A DNA stretch of 64,000 bases from Vreelandella olivaria. Lineage in GTDB: Bacteria; Pseudomonadota; Gammaproteobacteria; Pseudomonadales; Halomonadaceae. Positions 42,056-51,635 of this stretch are shown piece by piece; the first letter of the stretch is position 1, and each line of letters starts with the position of its first letter. The stretch covers positions 1-64,000 of the forward strand of contig NZ_JALPZO010000123.1 in NCBI RefSeq assembly GCF_023507745.1. Reading direction: 5' to 3'. A program made the translations under genes and the position numbers. The notes beneath the pieces are model-generated. The model made no database searches and was not told the origin of the DNA. It was given only the letters and a program-made list of their open reading frames with translations.

Positions 42056-43318
42056 TTACAACACCTCTTGCTGGTTATACGCCTTAGCTAGTTCCGTCAG
42101 TGCGGTAAGATCACGATAGGCTTCCGGCTCCAGAATCAGCGCCTGGCCCATCAGCACATTGCGCGCTTCAAGCTTGGCACGCAGCGCGGTGTCTTCGATC
42201 TCTTCAAAGTCGGCGTTGTGGGCCAACGACAACACTCGGCGATGCATTTCAATACCGCAGTAGGCCAGCGCATCCAGGCGAATCTCTTCGAGTAGCGCAT
42301 CGCAGGCATCGTCAGCACTGTTACCCTGCTCTTCAAACAGCGCCTTAGGGAACAGAATGCCGGTACGCTCGGTTTGCCACAAGTGGCGGAACTCAGCATC
42401 AAAGCGGGTAAAGCATGCTGCGATAACACCTAAAATCCATGTTTGATACTCTTCAAGCGCTTCTTGATTGCGATGGGCTGGCTGACTGAAATAAGCCATA
42501 AAGAAGTTCGCCACGGCCATGCCCAGGTCGAATGCCATCGGCCCATACTGGGAGAACTCAGGGTCGATCACCCGAACACTGGATTCAGTGGCCATGATCG
42601 AGCCGGAGTGCAAGTCACCGTGCAGCATGGTTTCGGTATTGGCCGTGAACTTCATCAACAACCGCTGTACTTTTGCCTTTAAGCGTGCATTGCGGCGCAG
42701 CTCATCCACTACCGGCGAAAGCTCCGGCGTGTGGCGGTTCATTTCCGCCCCGTAGTAAGGGTCAGTAAACACCAGTGACTCAGTGATAGCAGGAATCGCC
42801 ACATTACCGGAAAACAGCCCTACATCCGCTTTTTTCTCCGGGCTGCTTAAGGAAAGCTCCGAACCACGAAAGGCCATGCGGGCGCAGAATTCACCAATGG
42901 TTTCGCCAAGCCGGGAAACCTGCTCGCCATTGATCAGTTTGCGGCGCAGAATCGTATGCGGATGGAGATACTCCATGACAAACAGCGCCTGGGGTTTGTC
43001 GAAGTAGTAGACCTCAGGAGCAATACCGGGTGCCCGTTTGGCCTGGCGCACCAACGCATAGTATTCAAAGTGGGCACGATACAAAGGCAACGGCCAGCTC
43101 TCGCCCACCATACGAACATAGGGCAGTGCCTGCTTTACCACCACGCTGCCCGTGGTGCCGGTCACGATAAACACCAGATTGAGATTACCGTCGCCAACTT
43201 CACGGATATCCCATACGGAGGGGTCGCCCCCCACACGGTCTACCACTTCGTTCACACCACCTAGCCGTTGGGCCAGAGTATCCACATCCAATGCCTGATA
43301 GGGCTGCTCGTGTGCCAC
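42056..43318 (-). CDS. mtnK: 5-Methylthioribose kinase
   Basis: Kinase of about 420 residues with the aminoglycoside-phosphotransferase-like fold, phosphorylating 5-methylthioribose for mtnA. Landmarks are the nucleotide loop EVGDGNLNLVFIV, the conserved lysine in VVKQALPYV, the catalytic HGDLHSGSIM and the metal-binding VIDPEFSQYGPM. The start is GTG 43318 (VAHEQPY), six bases after GAGGAG. The frame is open a further 40 codons, but that extension is hydrophobic and atypical. The presence of MtnK rather than MtnP means methylthioadenosine is first hydrolysed by MtnN, which must be encoded elsewhere. Confidence 0.93.
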   Translation of the reverse strand: MAHEQPYQALDVDTLAQRLGGVNEVVDRVGGDPSVWDIREVGDGNLNLVFIVTGTTGSVVVKQALPYVRMVGESWPLPLYRAHFEYYALVRQAKRAPGIAPEVYYFDKPQALFVMEYLHPHTILRRKLINGEQVSRLGETIGEFCARMAFRGSELSLSSPEKKADVGLFSGNVAIPAITESLVFTDPYYGAEMNRHTPELSPVVDELRRNARLKAKVQRLLMKFTANTETMLHGDLHSGSIMATESSVRVIDPEFSQYGPMAFDLGMAVANFFMAYFSQPAHRNQEALEEYQTWILGVIAACFTRFDAEFRHLWQTERTGILFPKALFEEQGNSADDACDALLEEIRLDALAYCGIEMHRRVLSLAHNADFEEIEDTALRAKLEARNVLMGQALILEPEAYRDLTALTELAKAYNQQEVL

Positions 43319-43662
43319 CGTTAGCTCCTCGCGGAAAATGTTTGCCTGTATGTCATACCGCGATGCGGTTGTAAATAAATAGGTAAACATAATCAACATA
43401 CTGACTATTGCAGCCTTCGCCGTATCGGGAGAAGCCAATCAAAACACCCTATGGCTGACAACCATACGGGAAGAGCGAACAGCGCTCATAAAAAGTAGAA
43501 AATCACACAATAACCCAGCATGGCCAGTACAACGGTGTTTCCAGCATTGGTTTAGGGCGTTAAAATGCCGCCCTTCATCATTCCGGGCACTGCCCAGCAT
43601 TCCTTTACGGGGCCTCTGCTCAAGGCTACTGCCCCTTCGCGCTATCCTGTGAGGCTCTCGCT
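43319..43662. other. Intergenic region between mtnK and rimO, no gene seen
   Basis: The 344 bases hold divergent upstream regions. I looked for a SAM riboswitch-like fold before mtnK and found none. A short inverted repeat GAGCG-AACAG-CGCTC lies near 43471-43485. No convincing promoter pair could be fixed by eye for rimO, whose ATG has GAGG upstream. Confidence 0.5.
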
Positions 43663-45018
43663 ATGTCCACACCCAAGGTCGGTTTCGTTTCACTTGGCTG
43701 TCCTAAGGCACTGGTCGACTCTGAACGCATCCTAACCCAGCTTCGCACTGATGGTTATGAGATTGTGCCTACCTATGACGATGCCGATGTGGTGGTCGTC
43801 AATACCTGTGGTTTTATCGACAGCGCTAAAGCGGAATCCCTGGATGCCATCGGCGAAGCCATCGCTGAAAACGGTAAAGTAATCGTGACAGGCTGCATGG
43901 GCGTGGACGAGTCAGTGATACGCGATACACACCCCAATGTGCTGGCCGTCACAGGGCCACAGCAGTATGAGCAGGTAGTTAATGCCGTACACAGCGCCGT
44001 CCCTTTTGTCAGCGAGTACGATCATCGTATTGATTTAGTACCTGCCCAAGGTATCAAACTGACGCCTCGCCATTACGCTTATCTGAAGATTTCGGAAGGC
44101 TGCAACCACACCTGTAGCTTCTGCATCATTCCTTCCATGCGTGGCAAGCTGGTCAGCCGCCCGGTAGGTGACGTATTGCGTGAGGCAGAAGCGCTGGCCC
44201 GCGCGGGAGTCAAGGAGTTACTGGTGATCTCCCAGGATACCAGCGCCTACGGGGTCGATATGCGTTATGCCGAAAACGAGTGGCATGGCCGCCAGGTAAA
44301 AACCCGCCTAACCGAGTTGTGTGACGCGCTCTCCGAGCTGGGCATTCGTGTACGCCTGCACTATGTCTACCCTTATCCCCACGTGGATGAGCTGATTCCA
44401 CTGATGGTCGAGGGCAAAATCCTGCCTTACCTGGATATTCCCTTCCAGCATGCCAGTCCTAAAGTGCTCAAGGCCATGAAACGCCCAGCCTTCGAAGACC
44501 GCACGTTGGAGCGCATCAAGCGCTGGCGCGAGCTATGCCCGGAACTGACGATCCGTTCCACCTTTATTGTGGGCTTCCCAGGCGAAACCGAAGAGGATTT
44601 CCAATATCTGTTAGATTGGCTGAGTGAAGCACAGCTTGATCGCGTGGGCTGTTTTCAATACTCCCCCGTGGATGGAGCACCCGCCAACGACTTGGGGCTG
44701 GAACAGCTGCCTGATGATGTGAAGCAGGAGCGTTGGGAGCGTTTTATGGCTCACCAGCAGGCCATCTCTGCCGCGCGTCTACAGGCCAAGATTGGTAGCC
44801 AGATTGAAGTTCTGGTGGATGAAGTTGACGAGGAGGGTGCCATTGGTCGCAGCGAAGCCGATGCACCGGAAATCGATGGCATGGTCTACCTGGATAGCCG
44901 CCATGCGTTGCGCCCGGGCGACGTGGTAAGCGCGCAAGTCACCCATGCCGATGAATATGACCTATGGGCGGAGGTGGTCGATACCCCTCAGCCACTGAAC
45001 TTCGTACAGGCTGGATAA
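43663..45018 (+). CDS. rimO: Ribosomal protein S12 methylthiotransferase
   Basis: Radical-SAM enzyme of 451 residues that adds a methylthio group to an aspartate of ribosomal protein S12. The N-terminal iron-sulfur domain has cysteines in SLGCPKA, NTCGF and TGCMG. The radical-SAM CxxxCxxC motif is CNHTCSFC, and the C-terminal TRAM domain starts near residue 380. The [12 protein letters not shown] signature separates RimO from MiaB. Single-gene transcription unit ended by a strong hairpin. A housekeeping gene that anchors this part of the window to the core chromosome. Confidence 0.96.
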   Translation: MSTPKVGFVSLGCPKALVDSERILTQLRTDGYEIVPTYDDADVVVVNTCGFIDSAKAESLDAIGEAIAENGKVIVTGCMGVDESVIRDTHPNVLAVTGPQQYEQVVNAVHSAVPFVSEYDHRIDLVPAQGIKLTPRHYAYLKISEGCNHTCSFCIIPSMRGKLVSRPVGDVLREAEALARAGVKELLVISQDTSAYGVDMRYAENEWHGRQVKTRLTELCDALSELGIRVRLHYVYPYPHVDELIPLMVEGKILPYLDIPFQHASPKVLKAMKRPAFEDRTLERIKRWRELCPELTIRSTFIVGFPGETEEDFQYLLDWLSEAQLDRVGCFQYSPVDGAPANDLGLEQLPDDVKQERWERFMAHQQAISAARLQAKIGSQIEVLVDEVDEEGAIGRSEADAPEIDGMVYLDSRHALRPGDVVSAQVTHADEYDLWAEVVDTPQPLNFVQAG

Positions 45019-45052
45019 GGCTTACCGCTTATCCCCCACCTCATCAAGTCAA

Positions 45053-45100
45053 GCACACACCCAGGCCAACCCCAGGCTGGCCTGGGTGTGTGCGGCTTTC
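45053..45100 (+). terminator. Strong hairpin terminator after rimO
   Basis: A perfect 16-bp stem (45053-45068 with 45078-45093) closes a nine-base loop and is followed by GGCTTTC. It lies 35 bases after the rimO stop and 79 bases before the next start. The T-run is short, but the stem is the longest perfect one I found in the window. Confidence 0.75.
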
Positions 45101-45178
45101 AAATGAAAGAGGAGTGTCACGATGTTGTAAAGCGATGGCAGTAATATGCTCCAGCATCCACCTACTGGAGCTTCTCTG

Positions 45179-46159
45179 ATGCTTATGCGCACACTCTGCA
45201 CTGCGGCTACCCTGACCGGTCTCGTCATATCGTCAACCCTATTCGCTAATGAAAAGCTGGTGTTATATACCAGCCAGCCCAATAGCGATGCCCAGCAAAC
45301 CGTTGATGCCTTTCAGGCAGCCTATCCAGATATCGAAGTGGAGTGGGTACGCGACGGCACGACACAGCTAATGACACGCCTGCGCTCTGAGCTTTCTGCT
45401 GGCGTCAGCAATCCTGATGTGCTGCTAATCGCCGACAGCATGACCATGGAGTCGCTTAAGCAGGAGGGCCACTTACAGCCCTATTTAAGCGACGAGCGCG
45501 ACGGGTATGACGCTGACCTGTATGACCCTGAAGGTTACTACTACGGTACCAAGCTGATCACCACCGGTATTGTGTATAACACCGGCGCCGAGCATCAGCC
45601 GCAAAGCTGGCAAGACCTGCTGGGGCCTGACTATGCAGGCATGGTGACCATGCCCAGCCCGCTCTACTCCGGTGCGGCACTGATCCACATGGCGGCGATT
45701 AGCGCCAACCCCGAGCTGGGCACCGACTACTATGACGCACTGCATACCAATCGCACCGAAGCACAGGGGGGTAATGGCGGCGTCTTCAATGCCGTTGCGG
45801 CAGGTACCAAGCCCTACGGCATCGTGGTGGATTTTTTACCGATTCGTGAAGCGGCAAAAGGCTCGCCGGTGGCATTTGTATTCCCTGAAGAGGGCGTCAG
45901 CGCCGTCACCGAGCCAGTCGCCATCATGCAGGACTCCGAGAACCTGGAAGCCGCACAGAAATTTGTCGACTTTGTGATTTCACAGCAGGGCCAGGAGTTG
46001 GTGAGCCAGCAGGGCTACTTGCCCGCCCGCAGCGATATTACGCCTCCTGAAGGCTTCCCGGAGCGCGATAGCATTGCCTTAATGCCAGTCGATATTGAGC
46101 AGACGCTCGCGCAGGAAGCCGAGCTTAAACAGCGTTTTAGCGACCTCTTCGGCGGGTAA
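45179..46159 (+). CDS. Iron/phosphonate-type ABC importer binding protein
   Basis: Periplasmic binding protein of about 326 residues, FbpA/PhnS superfamily. A Sec signal peptide ends near STLFA-NEK. The mature protein starts KLVLYTSQPNSDAQQ and contains WVRDGTTQLMTRL and YYYGTKLITTG. Classic FbpA iron-binding proteins use paired tyrosines late in the chain. I do not see a YY pair there, so an organic ligand such as an organophosphorus compound is as likely as ferric iron. The ATG at 45179 lies eight bases after TGGAG. First gene of a five-gene operon. Confidence 0.8.
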   Translation: MLMRTLCTAATLTGLVISSTLFANEKLVLYTSQPNSDAQQTVDAFQAAYPDIEVEWVRDGTTQLMTRLRSELSAGVSNPDVLLIADSMTMESLKQEGHLQPYLSDERDGYDADLYDPEGYYYGTKLITTGIVYNTGAEHQPQSWQDLLGPDYAGMVTMPSPLYSGAALIHMAAISANPELGTDYYDALHTNRTEAQGGNGGVFNAVAAGTKPYGIVVDFLPIREAAKGSPVAFVFPEEGVSAVTEPVAIMQDSENLEAAQKFVDFVISQQGQELVSQQGYLPARSDITPPEGFPERDSIALMPVDIEQTLAQEAELKQRFSDLFGG

Positions 46160-46161
46160 CT

Positions 46162-47862
46162 ATGACACCTGCCCTTACCTATAGCAGCCAGCACCGCTGG
46201 CTGCTTTCAGGCCTATTGATTGCCATTGTATTGCTGAGCCTGGCACCCAGTGTGCGCCTGCTGGTGGAAGCGTTGAGCGACCTTGGCCAGGGGCGGCAAT
46301 CACCACTGTGGCAGACGCTCAACAGCGCAAGCACCTGGCGGGCACTATGGCATAGCCTGTATACCTCTGGACTCGGAATGCTGATTGCACTGGTACTGGG
46401 CAGCCTGTTCGCCTTTGCCATCACACTCACCAATGTGCGCGGCAAATCGTGGCTGGTGTTCTGCTTTATGCTGCCGATGATGATTCCTCCCCAGGTCACC
46501 GCTTTAAGCTGGCTGCAACTATTCGGCCCAGCCAGCCCGCTATTAAAAAGCATTGGCATGGCACCGCCGCTGGGCAGCCCACAGCCGCTCTACTCCGCAG
46601 AGGGCATTGCTCTACTGTTAGGCATTCAGAGCGCACCGCTGGTATTTCTGGCCCTGCGTACCAGCCTGCTGTCGCTGCCCCGGGAGCTTATCGAAGCTGC
46701 CCGTATTAGCGGCGCCAAACAGGCCCAGGTATGGGGCCATATCATTCTGCCGGTGACCCGCAGCGGCTTAATTGCCGGAGGTGCGATGGCATTTATCTCA
46801 AGCCTGGGTAACTTCGGCATTCCCGCCATGCTGGGCATTCCGGCGGGCTACTTTGTGCTGCCCACGCTGATCTACCAGCGTATGGCTAACTTCGGCACCG
46901 GCGTACTGGCCGAAATGGCGGCCCTGTCGCTGCTGATTGGCTTATTGGCACTAGCCGGGGTAGCGCTGCAGCAACACTTGATGGGCCGCAGCCGCTTTGG
47001 ATTGGGTGGCCACAGCGGGCGCTCTCATGACTTTACGCTAGGTCGTTGGCGCAACCTGGCGACCGCAACGCTGGTGTGTATCTTACTGATTATCCTGGTC
47101 GCACCGCTACTTGCGCTGATCGTCAGCTCGCTAGTGCCCGCCGTGGGCGTACCACTGAACGCCAATACCGCCACGCTTAATGCGTATACCGAAGTGCTTG
47201 GGCGCCAAGTGGCAACCTGGCGGGCCATGCGCAACAGCCTATGGCTTGCCGGCAGTGCAGCCGTGGTGCTGATGCTATTGAGTCTGCCGCTGGCGTACCG
47301 GCTACAACGCTTACCGGAGCGTTGGCGCGGCGCGGTACTCAGCGCCATTGAGATTCCCTATGCGCTTCCCGGTGTGGTGTTGGCGATTGCCTGCATCCTG
47401 CTGTTTGTACGCCCACTGCCCATTATCAATGTAGCGCTCTACGGCACTCTGGGACTGATTTTTGTCGCCTATCTGGCACGCTTTCTAGTGGTCTGCGTCA
47501 AGCCCGTCTCAGCCAGTCTGGCGCAGCTTGATTCCTCCCTTGAAGAGGCGGCTCAGCTTTCAGGAGCAGGCCCTTGGCGGCGGCTCGGCGGCATCATCCT
47601 ACCGCTGGTGGCACCCGCGCTTTTCGCAGGCGGGCTGCTGGTGTTCTTACTGGCAGTCAACGAACTCACCGTTTCCGCCCTGCTATGGAGCGCCGGTAAC
47701 GAAACTCTCGGTGTGCTGATTTTCAACCTGGATCAAGGCGGCGAAAGCGTGCTGGCCTCTGCCCTGTCAGTGCTGGTGGTGATCATGGTTGCCGCCTTGA
47801 TGCTGGCACTCAGCCTGATGGCGCCGCGCTTACCGAAAGGAGTCATTCCATGGCAGAGCTAG
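46162..47862 (+). CDS. ABC importer permease, fused two-domain (FbpB/PhnU type)
   Basis: Membrane protein of 566 residues with two permease modules in one chain, about twelve helices. Each half has an EAA-like loop: ELIEAARISGAKQAQVWGHIILP near residues 175-195, and EEAAQLSGAGPWRRLGGIILPL near 455-475. Fusion is normal for the iron/thiamine/phosphonate group of importers. It starts 2 bases after the binding-protein stop, and its end overlaps the ATPase gene by 13 bases. Confidence 0.87.
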   Translation: MTPALTYSSQHRWLLSGLLIAIVLLSLAPSVRLLVEALSDLGQGRQSPLWQTLNSASTWRALWHSLYTSGLGMLIALVLGSLFAFAITLTNVRGKSWLVFCFMLPMMIPPQVTALSWLQLFGPASPLLKSIGMAPPLGSPQPLYSAEGIALLLGIQSAPLVFLALRTSLLSLPRELIEAARISGAKQAQVWGHIILPVTRSGLIAGGAMAFISSLGNFGIPAMLGIPAGYFVLPTLIYQRMANFGTGVLAEMAALSLLIGLLALAGVALQQHLMGRSRFGLGGHSGRSHDFTLGRWRNLATATLVCILLIILVAPLLALIVSSLVPAVGVPLNANTATLNAYTEVLGRQVATWRAMRNSLWLAGSAAVVLMLLSLPLAYRLQRLPERWRGAVLSAIEIPYALPGVVLAIACILLFVRPLPIINVALYGTLGLIFVAYLARFLVVCVKPVSASLAQLDSSLEEAAQLSGAGPWRRLGGIILPLVAPALFAGGLLVFLLAVNELTVSALLWSAGNETLGVLIFNLDQGGESVLASALSVLVVIMVAALMLALSLMAPRLPKGVIPWQS

Positions 47863-48941
47863 GCATATCAGGGCTAGATATTTCAGGGCTAAGCATGGCA
47901 GGACTAGCCATTGAGCGTGTGACCAAGCGCTTCGGCGAGCACACCGCGGTGGATTCGCTGTCGCTTCAGATTCAACCGGGGGAGTTTGTCGCCCTGCTCG
48001 GCCCGAGCGGCTGCGGTAAAACCACCATGCTGCGTATGTTGGCGGGTTTTGAGACAGTGAACGAAGGCCGTATTCAGCTAGGCAACCGCATCCTGGCCAG
48101 CAGCGAAACCCATGTGCCCCCTGAGCAGCGCAATATGGCCATGGTGTTTCAATCCTATGCGCTGTGGCCACATATGAGCGTTGCTGACAATGTCGGCTAC
48201 CCGGTCAAACTGCGCGGCCTGCGCGGGGCGGCGTATCAGCAAAAGGTTCGGCAAGCGCTGGCGTTGGTTGAGCTTGAGGCCTATGCCGAGCGTATGCCCC
48301 AGGCCCTTAGCGGTGGTCAGCGCCAGCGCGTCGCGCTTGCCCGCTGTCTGGTTAGCGACCCATCGGTGGTGCTACTGGATGAGCCATTAGCCAACCTGGA
48401 CCGACACCTGCGCGCCACCATGGAACATAGCTTTCGTGACTTTCATCGCCGCACCGGCGCCACACTGGTTTACGTCACCCACGACCAGAGCGAAGCCATG
48501 GCACTGGCGGACAAAATCGCCGTAATGAAAGCGGGCCAACTGGTACAGTGGGGAGCCCCGGAAACGCTTTACCGGCAGCCACGCACCGCATGGGTAGCAG
48601 GCTTTATTGGCCAGGGCAGCCAGCTACGGGTTGCCGCTGGTAGCCCAGGTAAGCACCTGGAGAGTGCTGTCCTGATGCGCGGACTCAATGCCATTGAGTC
48701 TGAGCGAACCCAAACGGTATTGGTGCGCCCGGAGCATATTCAGGTTAGCACAGCGCCCTCTCGCTCAAGCCAACTCACCGCTCAGGTGGAAAGCGTTATT
48801 TTCCGTGGTGAACGCTATGAACTCAGCCTGCGCCTGCCCAGCGGTGAGACGCTGCTGGCTTACCATCACACCGCACCTGAGCCGGGCAGCTACGTCGCCG
48901 TTAGCCTTGATCAAGGCTGGTGTCTGGAACCTGGGGCATGA
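47850..48941 (+). CDS. ABC importer ATPase with short N-terminal repeat
   Basis: ATPase of 363 residues: Walker A GPSGCGKTT, Q-loop FQSYALWPHMS, signature LSGGQRQRVALARCL, Walker B LLDEPLANLD, switch histidine THDQSEAM, and a TOBE domain. The first 18 residues contain three imperfect copies of a five-residue unit (about ISGLD, ISGLS, MAGLA), encoded by a 15-bp tandem repeat at 47863-47907. The conventional domain begins after it (LAIERVTKRF). AAGGAG before ATG 47850 supports the longer protein. It ends in an ATGA overlap with the next gene. Confidence 0.87.
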   Translation: MAELGISGLDISGLSMAGLAIERVTKRFGEHTAVDSLSLQIQPGEFVALLGPSGCGKTTMLRMLAGFETVNEGRIQLGNRILASSETHVPPEQRNMAMVFQSYALWPHMSVADNVGYPVKLRGLRGAAYQQKVRQALALVELEAYAERMPQALSGGQRQRVALARCLVSDPSVVLLDEPLANLDRHLRATMEHSFRDFHRRTGATLVYVTHDQSEAMALADKIAVMKAGQLVQWGAPETLYRQPRTAWVAGFIGQGSQLRVAAGSPGKHLESAVLMRGLNAIESERTQTVLVRPEHIQVSTAPSRSSQLTAQVESVIFRGERYELSLRLPSGETLLAYHHTAPEPGSYVAVSLDQGWCLEPGA

Positions 48942-50014
48942 GTGTACGCATCGAAATTCTCAGTGGCTTAGGCGATAAGGGCCCTGCTGCCATAGTGGTA
49001 GAAACACAAGGGAAACGCCTGCTGTTAGATGCAGGCGGCGCGCTGCACCCTGGCGATACCATTACCTGGGCAAACCAGGTAGACGTGGATGCAGTGCTGA
49101 TCAGCCACGACCATATTGACCATATCGGCAGCGTGGCCGAACTAGCTGATAACCTGCCACTTTATTGCACGCCGCTGGTGGCTAACTCGTTGCCCAAAAA
49201 CAGGTTATGGCGGCCCCTGCCGGAGCGCGGCACGCTGGATGTGGAAGGCATCACCGTTACCACCGGACAAGCAGGTCACTCGCTAGGCGGGGTTTGGCTA
49301 CACTTAGCCGTCGGCAACGGGGTATTTTATAGCGGTGATGCCTGCTTTGAGTCGTTAGTATTTCCATTTGATACGCCACCCAAAGCAGCCATAGCGTTGT
49401 TGGACGCCTCCTATGGCACCTTTGACCAACCGCAGTCAGCGTGTCTCCACGCGATTAGCAAGCACTTTACTCAACCCCTGGCATTCCCGGTACCCGCCAC
49501 CGGGCGCGGGCTGGAAATGGCGCTGTGGTTGATAGAAGAAGCTGAAACACGTGAGCTAACGCTAGCCATTGATCCAGATATTCGCGCCAATCTTGCCACC
49601 CTGTTGGCAATGCCTGCCACGTTGCGCCGCCCAGGTATTGATGCTTGCATTACGCACGCCCTGGCGCGAGGGAACGATGAAAATGCCACGCTACGGCTCG
49701 TCAATGATCGCGATGACACCCCGGAACAGTGGCCCGACCACCGGTTGCTACATACCGGCTACTTAACGCCTGTACGCCAAGCCCAACTGGCGGCGGGGGA
49801 AATAAGCTGGCAGCGCTGGAATGTGCACCTGCGCGCGTCGCACTTGCAGGCACTTGCCGTTCAGTTGGGCGCTACTCAGGTGGTACCACTGTTTACGTCA
49901 CTCAACGATCAGGCGTTAAACGAGTGGTGCACGCTGCTAGGTACGCGTCTCTGCACGGCACCAATGTTTACCGCTCACTCTTCCAACCATTCCTCTTTAG
50001 GGAGTTTTGCATGA
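48938..50014 (+). CDS. Metallo-beta-lactamase-fold hydrolase
   Basis: Protein of about 358 residues with the MBL fold in its first half. The metal motif HxHxDH is seen in ISHDHIDHIG, with a later histidine in AGHSLGG and an aspartate in YSGDACFE. The second half is helical and not recognised, though the overall size recalls nuclease-type (beta-CASP) or phosphodiesterase members. No signal peptide. It overlaps the ATPase gene and the phosphatase gene by 4 bases each. It therefore probably processes what the transporter brings in, for instance as a phosphodiesterase; this is inference from context. Confidence 0.78.
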   Translation: MSVRIEILSGLGDKGPAAIVVETQGKRLLLDAGGALHPGDTITWANQVDVDAVLISHDHIDHIGSVAELADNLPLYCTPLVANSLPKNRLWRPLPERGTLDVEGITVTTGQAGHSLGGVWLHLAVGNGVFYSGDACFESLVFPFDTPPKAAIALLDASYGTFDQPQSACLHAISKHFTQPLAFPVPATGRGLEMALWLIEEAETRELTLAIDPDIRANLATLLAMPATLRRPGIDACITHALARGNDENATLRLVNDRDDTPEQWPDHRLLHTGYLTPVRQAQLAAGEISWQRWNVHLRASHLQALAVQLGATQVVPLFTSLNDQALNEWCTLLGTRLCTAPMFTAHSSNHSSLGSFA

Positions 50015-50457
50015 CCGCAGTCATCGTTGATGTTGATGGCACGTTAGCCGAGTTTCATCCTCACCAGGTCAGTGACTGGGTATTAGGCAGCCAAAAACAG
50101 TGGGATCCCTTCTTTGCCCACATGGCCGAAGCCCCCGTCATTGAAGCGGTGGCCAAGCTGGTTAATATCCTGAAGGCCCAAGGCCAGCAGATCGTGATTT
50201 GCAGCGGACGCCCCGATAGCCACCGTGAACATACCCGGCGTTGGTTAGAGCGCCATACGATCCCCTTTGATGCCATGTACCTGCGCCCTGCTGGCGATGA
50301 TCATGTGGAGGACGAGGTGGTGAAAGCAGCGCTTTTAGCGCGTATGCGCAACGATGGCTTCACTCCCTGGCTGGTGCTGGATGATCGCAATGCTGTTGTT
50401 GCCCAGTGGCGCGCGCTCGGCCTCACCTGCTTGCAGTGCGCGCCGGGGGATTTTTAA
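50011..50457 (+). CDS. Small HAD phosphatase, polynucleotide-kinase-phosphatase type
   Basis: HAD-family protein of 148 residues, close in size and motifs to the 3'-phosphatase domain of T4 polynucleotide kinase. Motif I is VDVDGTLAEF, motif II CSGRPDSHREHT, and the acidic motif VLDDRNAVV. There is no cap domain and no kinase domain. ATG 50011 follows GGGAG and overlaps the stop of the MBL gene. Paired with a putative phosphodiesterase and an importer, it could release phosphate from an imported organophosphorus compound. It ends 8 bases before the convergent MFS gene. Confidence 0.78.
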   Translation: MTAVIVDVDGTLAEFHPHQVSDWVLGSQKQWDPFFAHMAEAPVIEAVAKLVNILKAQGQQIVICSGRPDSHREHTRRWLERHTIPFDAMYLRPAGDDHVEDEVVKAALLARMRNDGFTPWLVLDDRNAVVAQWRALGLTCLQCAPGDF

Positions 50458-50465
50458 GCCTTTGC

Positions 50466-51635
50466 TCATCGACTTTTCGTACCAACCCTAGCGCGCTGCT
50501 GCCACACCAGCACCGCCAAGGGCACCAGCGCAACCGGGATGAGCAGTAGGTTCAGGGTTGCCCACCCCAGGCTGCTGACCAAAGGCCCGGCAAGCAACGC
50601 GGTGGTGGCAGCAGTACCAAACACTAAAAACTCGTTGGCGGCCTGGGCGCGCGCTTTATCCACCGGACGGTAGCTCTCGGTAAGCAGCCCAGTGGCGGGT
50701 AAAAAGGTGAAGTTCCAGCCCAGTCCCAGCAAAATAAGCGCGACGTTAAATCCCGCTAAACCGATACCCAGCTGTGCAACCAAAGCACTCGCCACCAGTA
50801 GCAGGCAGCCCGCCACGATGACCTGCCTGGCACCGTAGCGGGCGGCCAAATGGCCAGTAAAGAAGGAGGGTAAAAACATCGCTACCACATGCCACTGAAT
50901 GGTCATTGAAACGTGGTTAAAGTGGTGCCCTGCCCCCGCCATGGCGAGCGGTGTGGCGGTCATGGCCAAGTTCATGACGCCGTAACCGACCATCGCAGCG
51001 CTCACCGCCACAATAAACCCTGGCTGGCGGAGTATCTTAGCCAACGGCAAAGCGACGCCTTCGCCATGAGTACGTGATGCCGGTGGTAATCGCGTCAGCA
51101 TCAGCACCACTAATGCCACTGCGTAGAGGGCAGCTAAACCGGCAAAGCTACCCAAAAACGGCACCTCGCCCAGTTCACGGCTCACCCTGGCCAACCACGG
51201 CCCGGCAAACGCAGCCAGCACGCCGCCGCCCATCACCAAACCAATTGCCCGGTCACGCAGTTGCGCGGGAGCCGCCTCCACTGCGGCAAAGCGATATAGC
51301 TGGCCAAAGCCAATGCCGATACCAATCAACCAGGTCGCCAATAAGAACAAGCCAAAATGTTGGCTCATCAGTGCTTGCATAGCAACCAAAGCGCCCGCCA
51401 GCCCCACGACATTACCCAGTATAAAGCCGCGCTTACGGCCCAGCCTGGCCATAATTAACGAGGCTGGAATAGTGGCGCACATCAGCCCTAGCCACTGGGT
51501 GGCGACCGGCGCGGTCGACCAGGAACCACTGGGCGCCAAAGCGGCCCCAATCAGCGGCGAGACCGCAATCAGCAAGACGTTACCGGTGACCAACAGCGCT
51601 TGACAGAGCGATAACAGGGTGACCGTTACAGGCAT
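50466..51635 (-). CDS. MFS transporter
   Basis: Major facilitator superfamily protein of 389 residues with about twelve helices. The loop between helices 2 and 3 reads ARLGRKRGF, the family signature, and a matching AARYGAR occurs in the second half. The substrate is unknown; drug-export-like and amino-acid-export-like members share this size. It overlaps the end of the AraC-type regulator gene by 10 bases, so the two form an operon, and the regulator is its likely controller. Confidence 0.85.
   Translation of the reverse strand: MPVTVTLLSLCQALLVTGNVLLIAVSPLIGAALAPSGSWSTAPVATQWLGLMCATIPASLIMARLGRKRGFILGNVVGLAGALVAMQALMSQHFGLFLLATWLIGIGIGFGQLYRFAAVEAAPAQLRDRAIGLVMGGGVLAAFAGPWLARVSRELGEVPFLGSFAGLAALYAVALVVLMLTRLPPASRTHGEGVALPLAKILRQPGFIVAVSAAMVGYGVMNLAMTATPLAMAGAGHHFNHVSMTIQWHVVAMFLPSFFTGHLAARYGARQVIVAGCLLLVASALVAQLGIGLAGFNVALILLGLGWNFTFLPATGLLTESYRPVDKARAQAANEFLVFGTAATTALLAGPLVSSLGWATLNLLLIPVALVPLAVLVWQQRARVGTKSR

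Noticed and set aside
42000-42056. tRNA gene
   Set aside because: Only a T-arm-like hairpin is present; acceptor, D and anticodon arms and a CCA end cannot be found.
43319-43500. SAM riboswitch upstream of mtnK
   Set aside because: I found no conserved SAM-I or SAM-II core by eye, and mtnK starts right after an ordinary ribosome binding site.
45179-46159. Firm assignment as a ferric-iron binding protein
   Set aside because: The superfamily fits, but I could not see the paired iron-ligand tyrosines, and the downstream hydrolase and phosphatase suggest another ligand.
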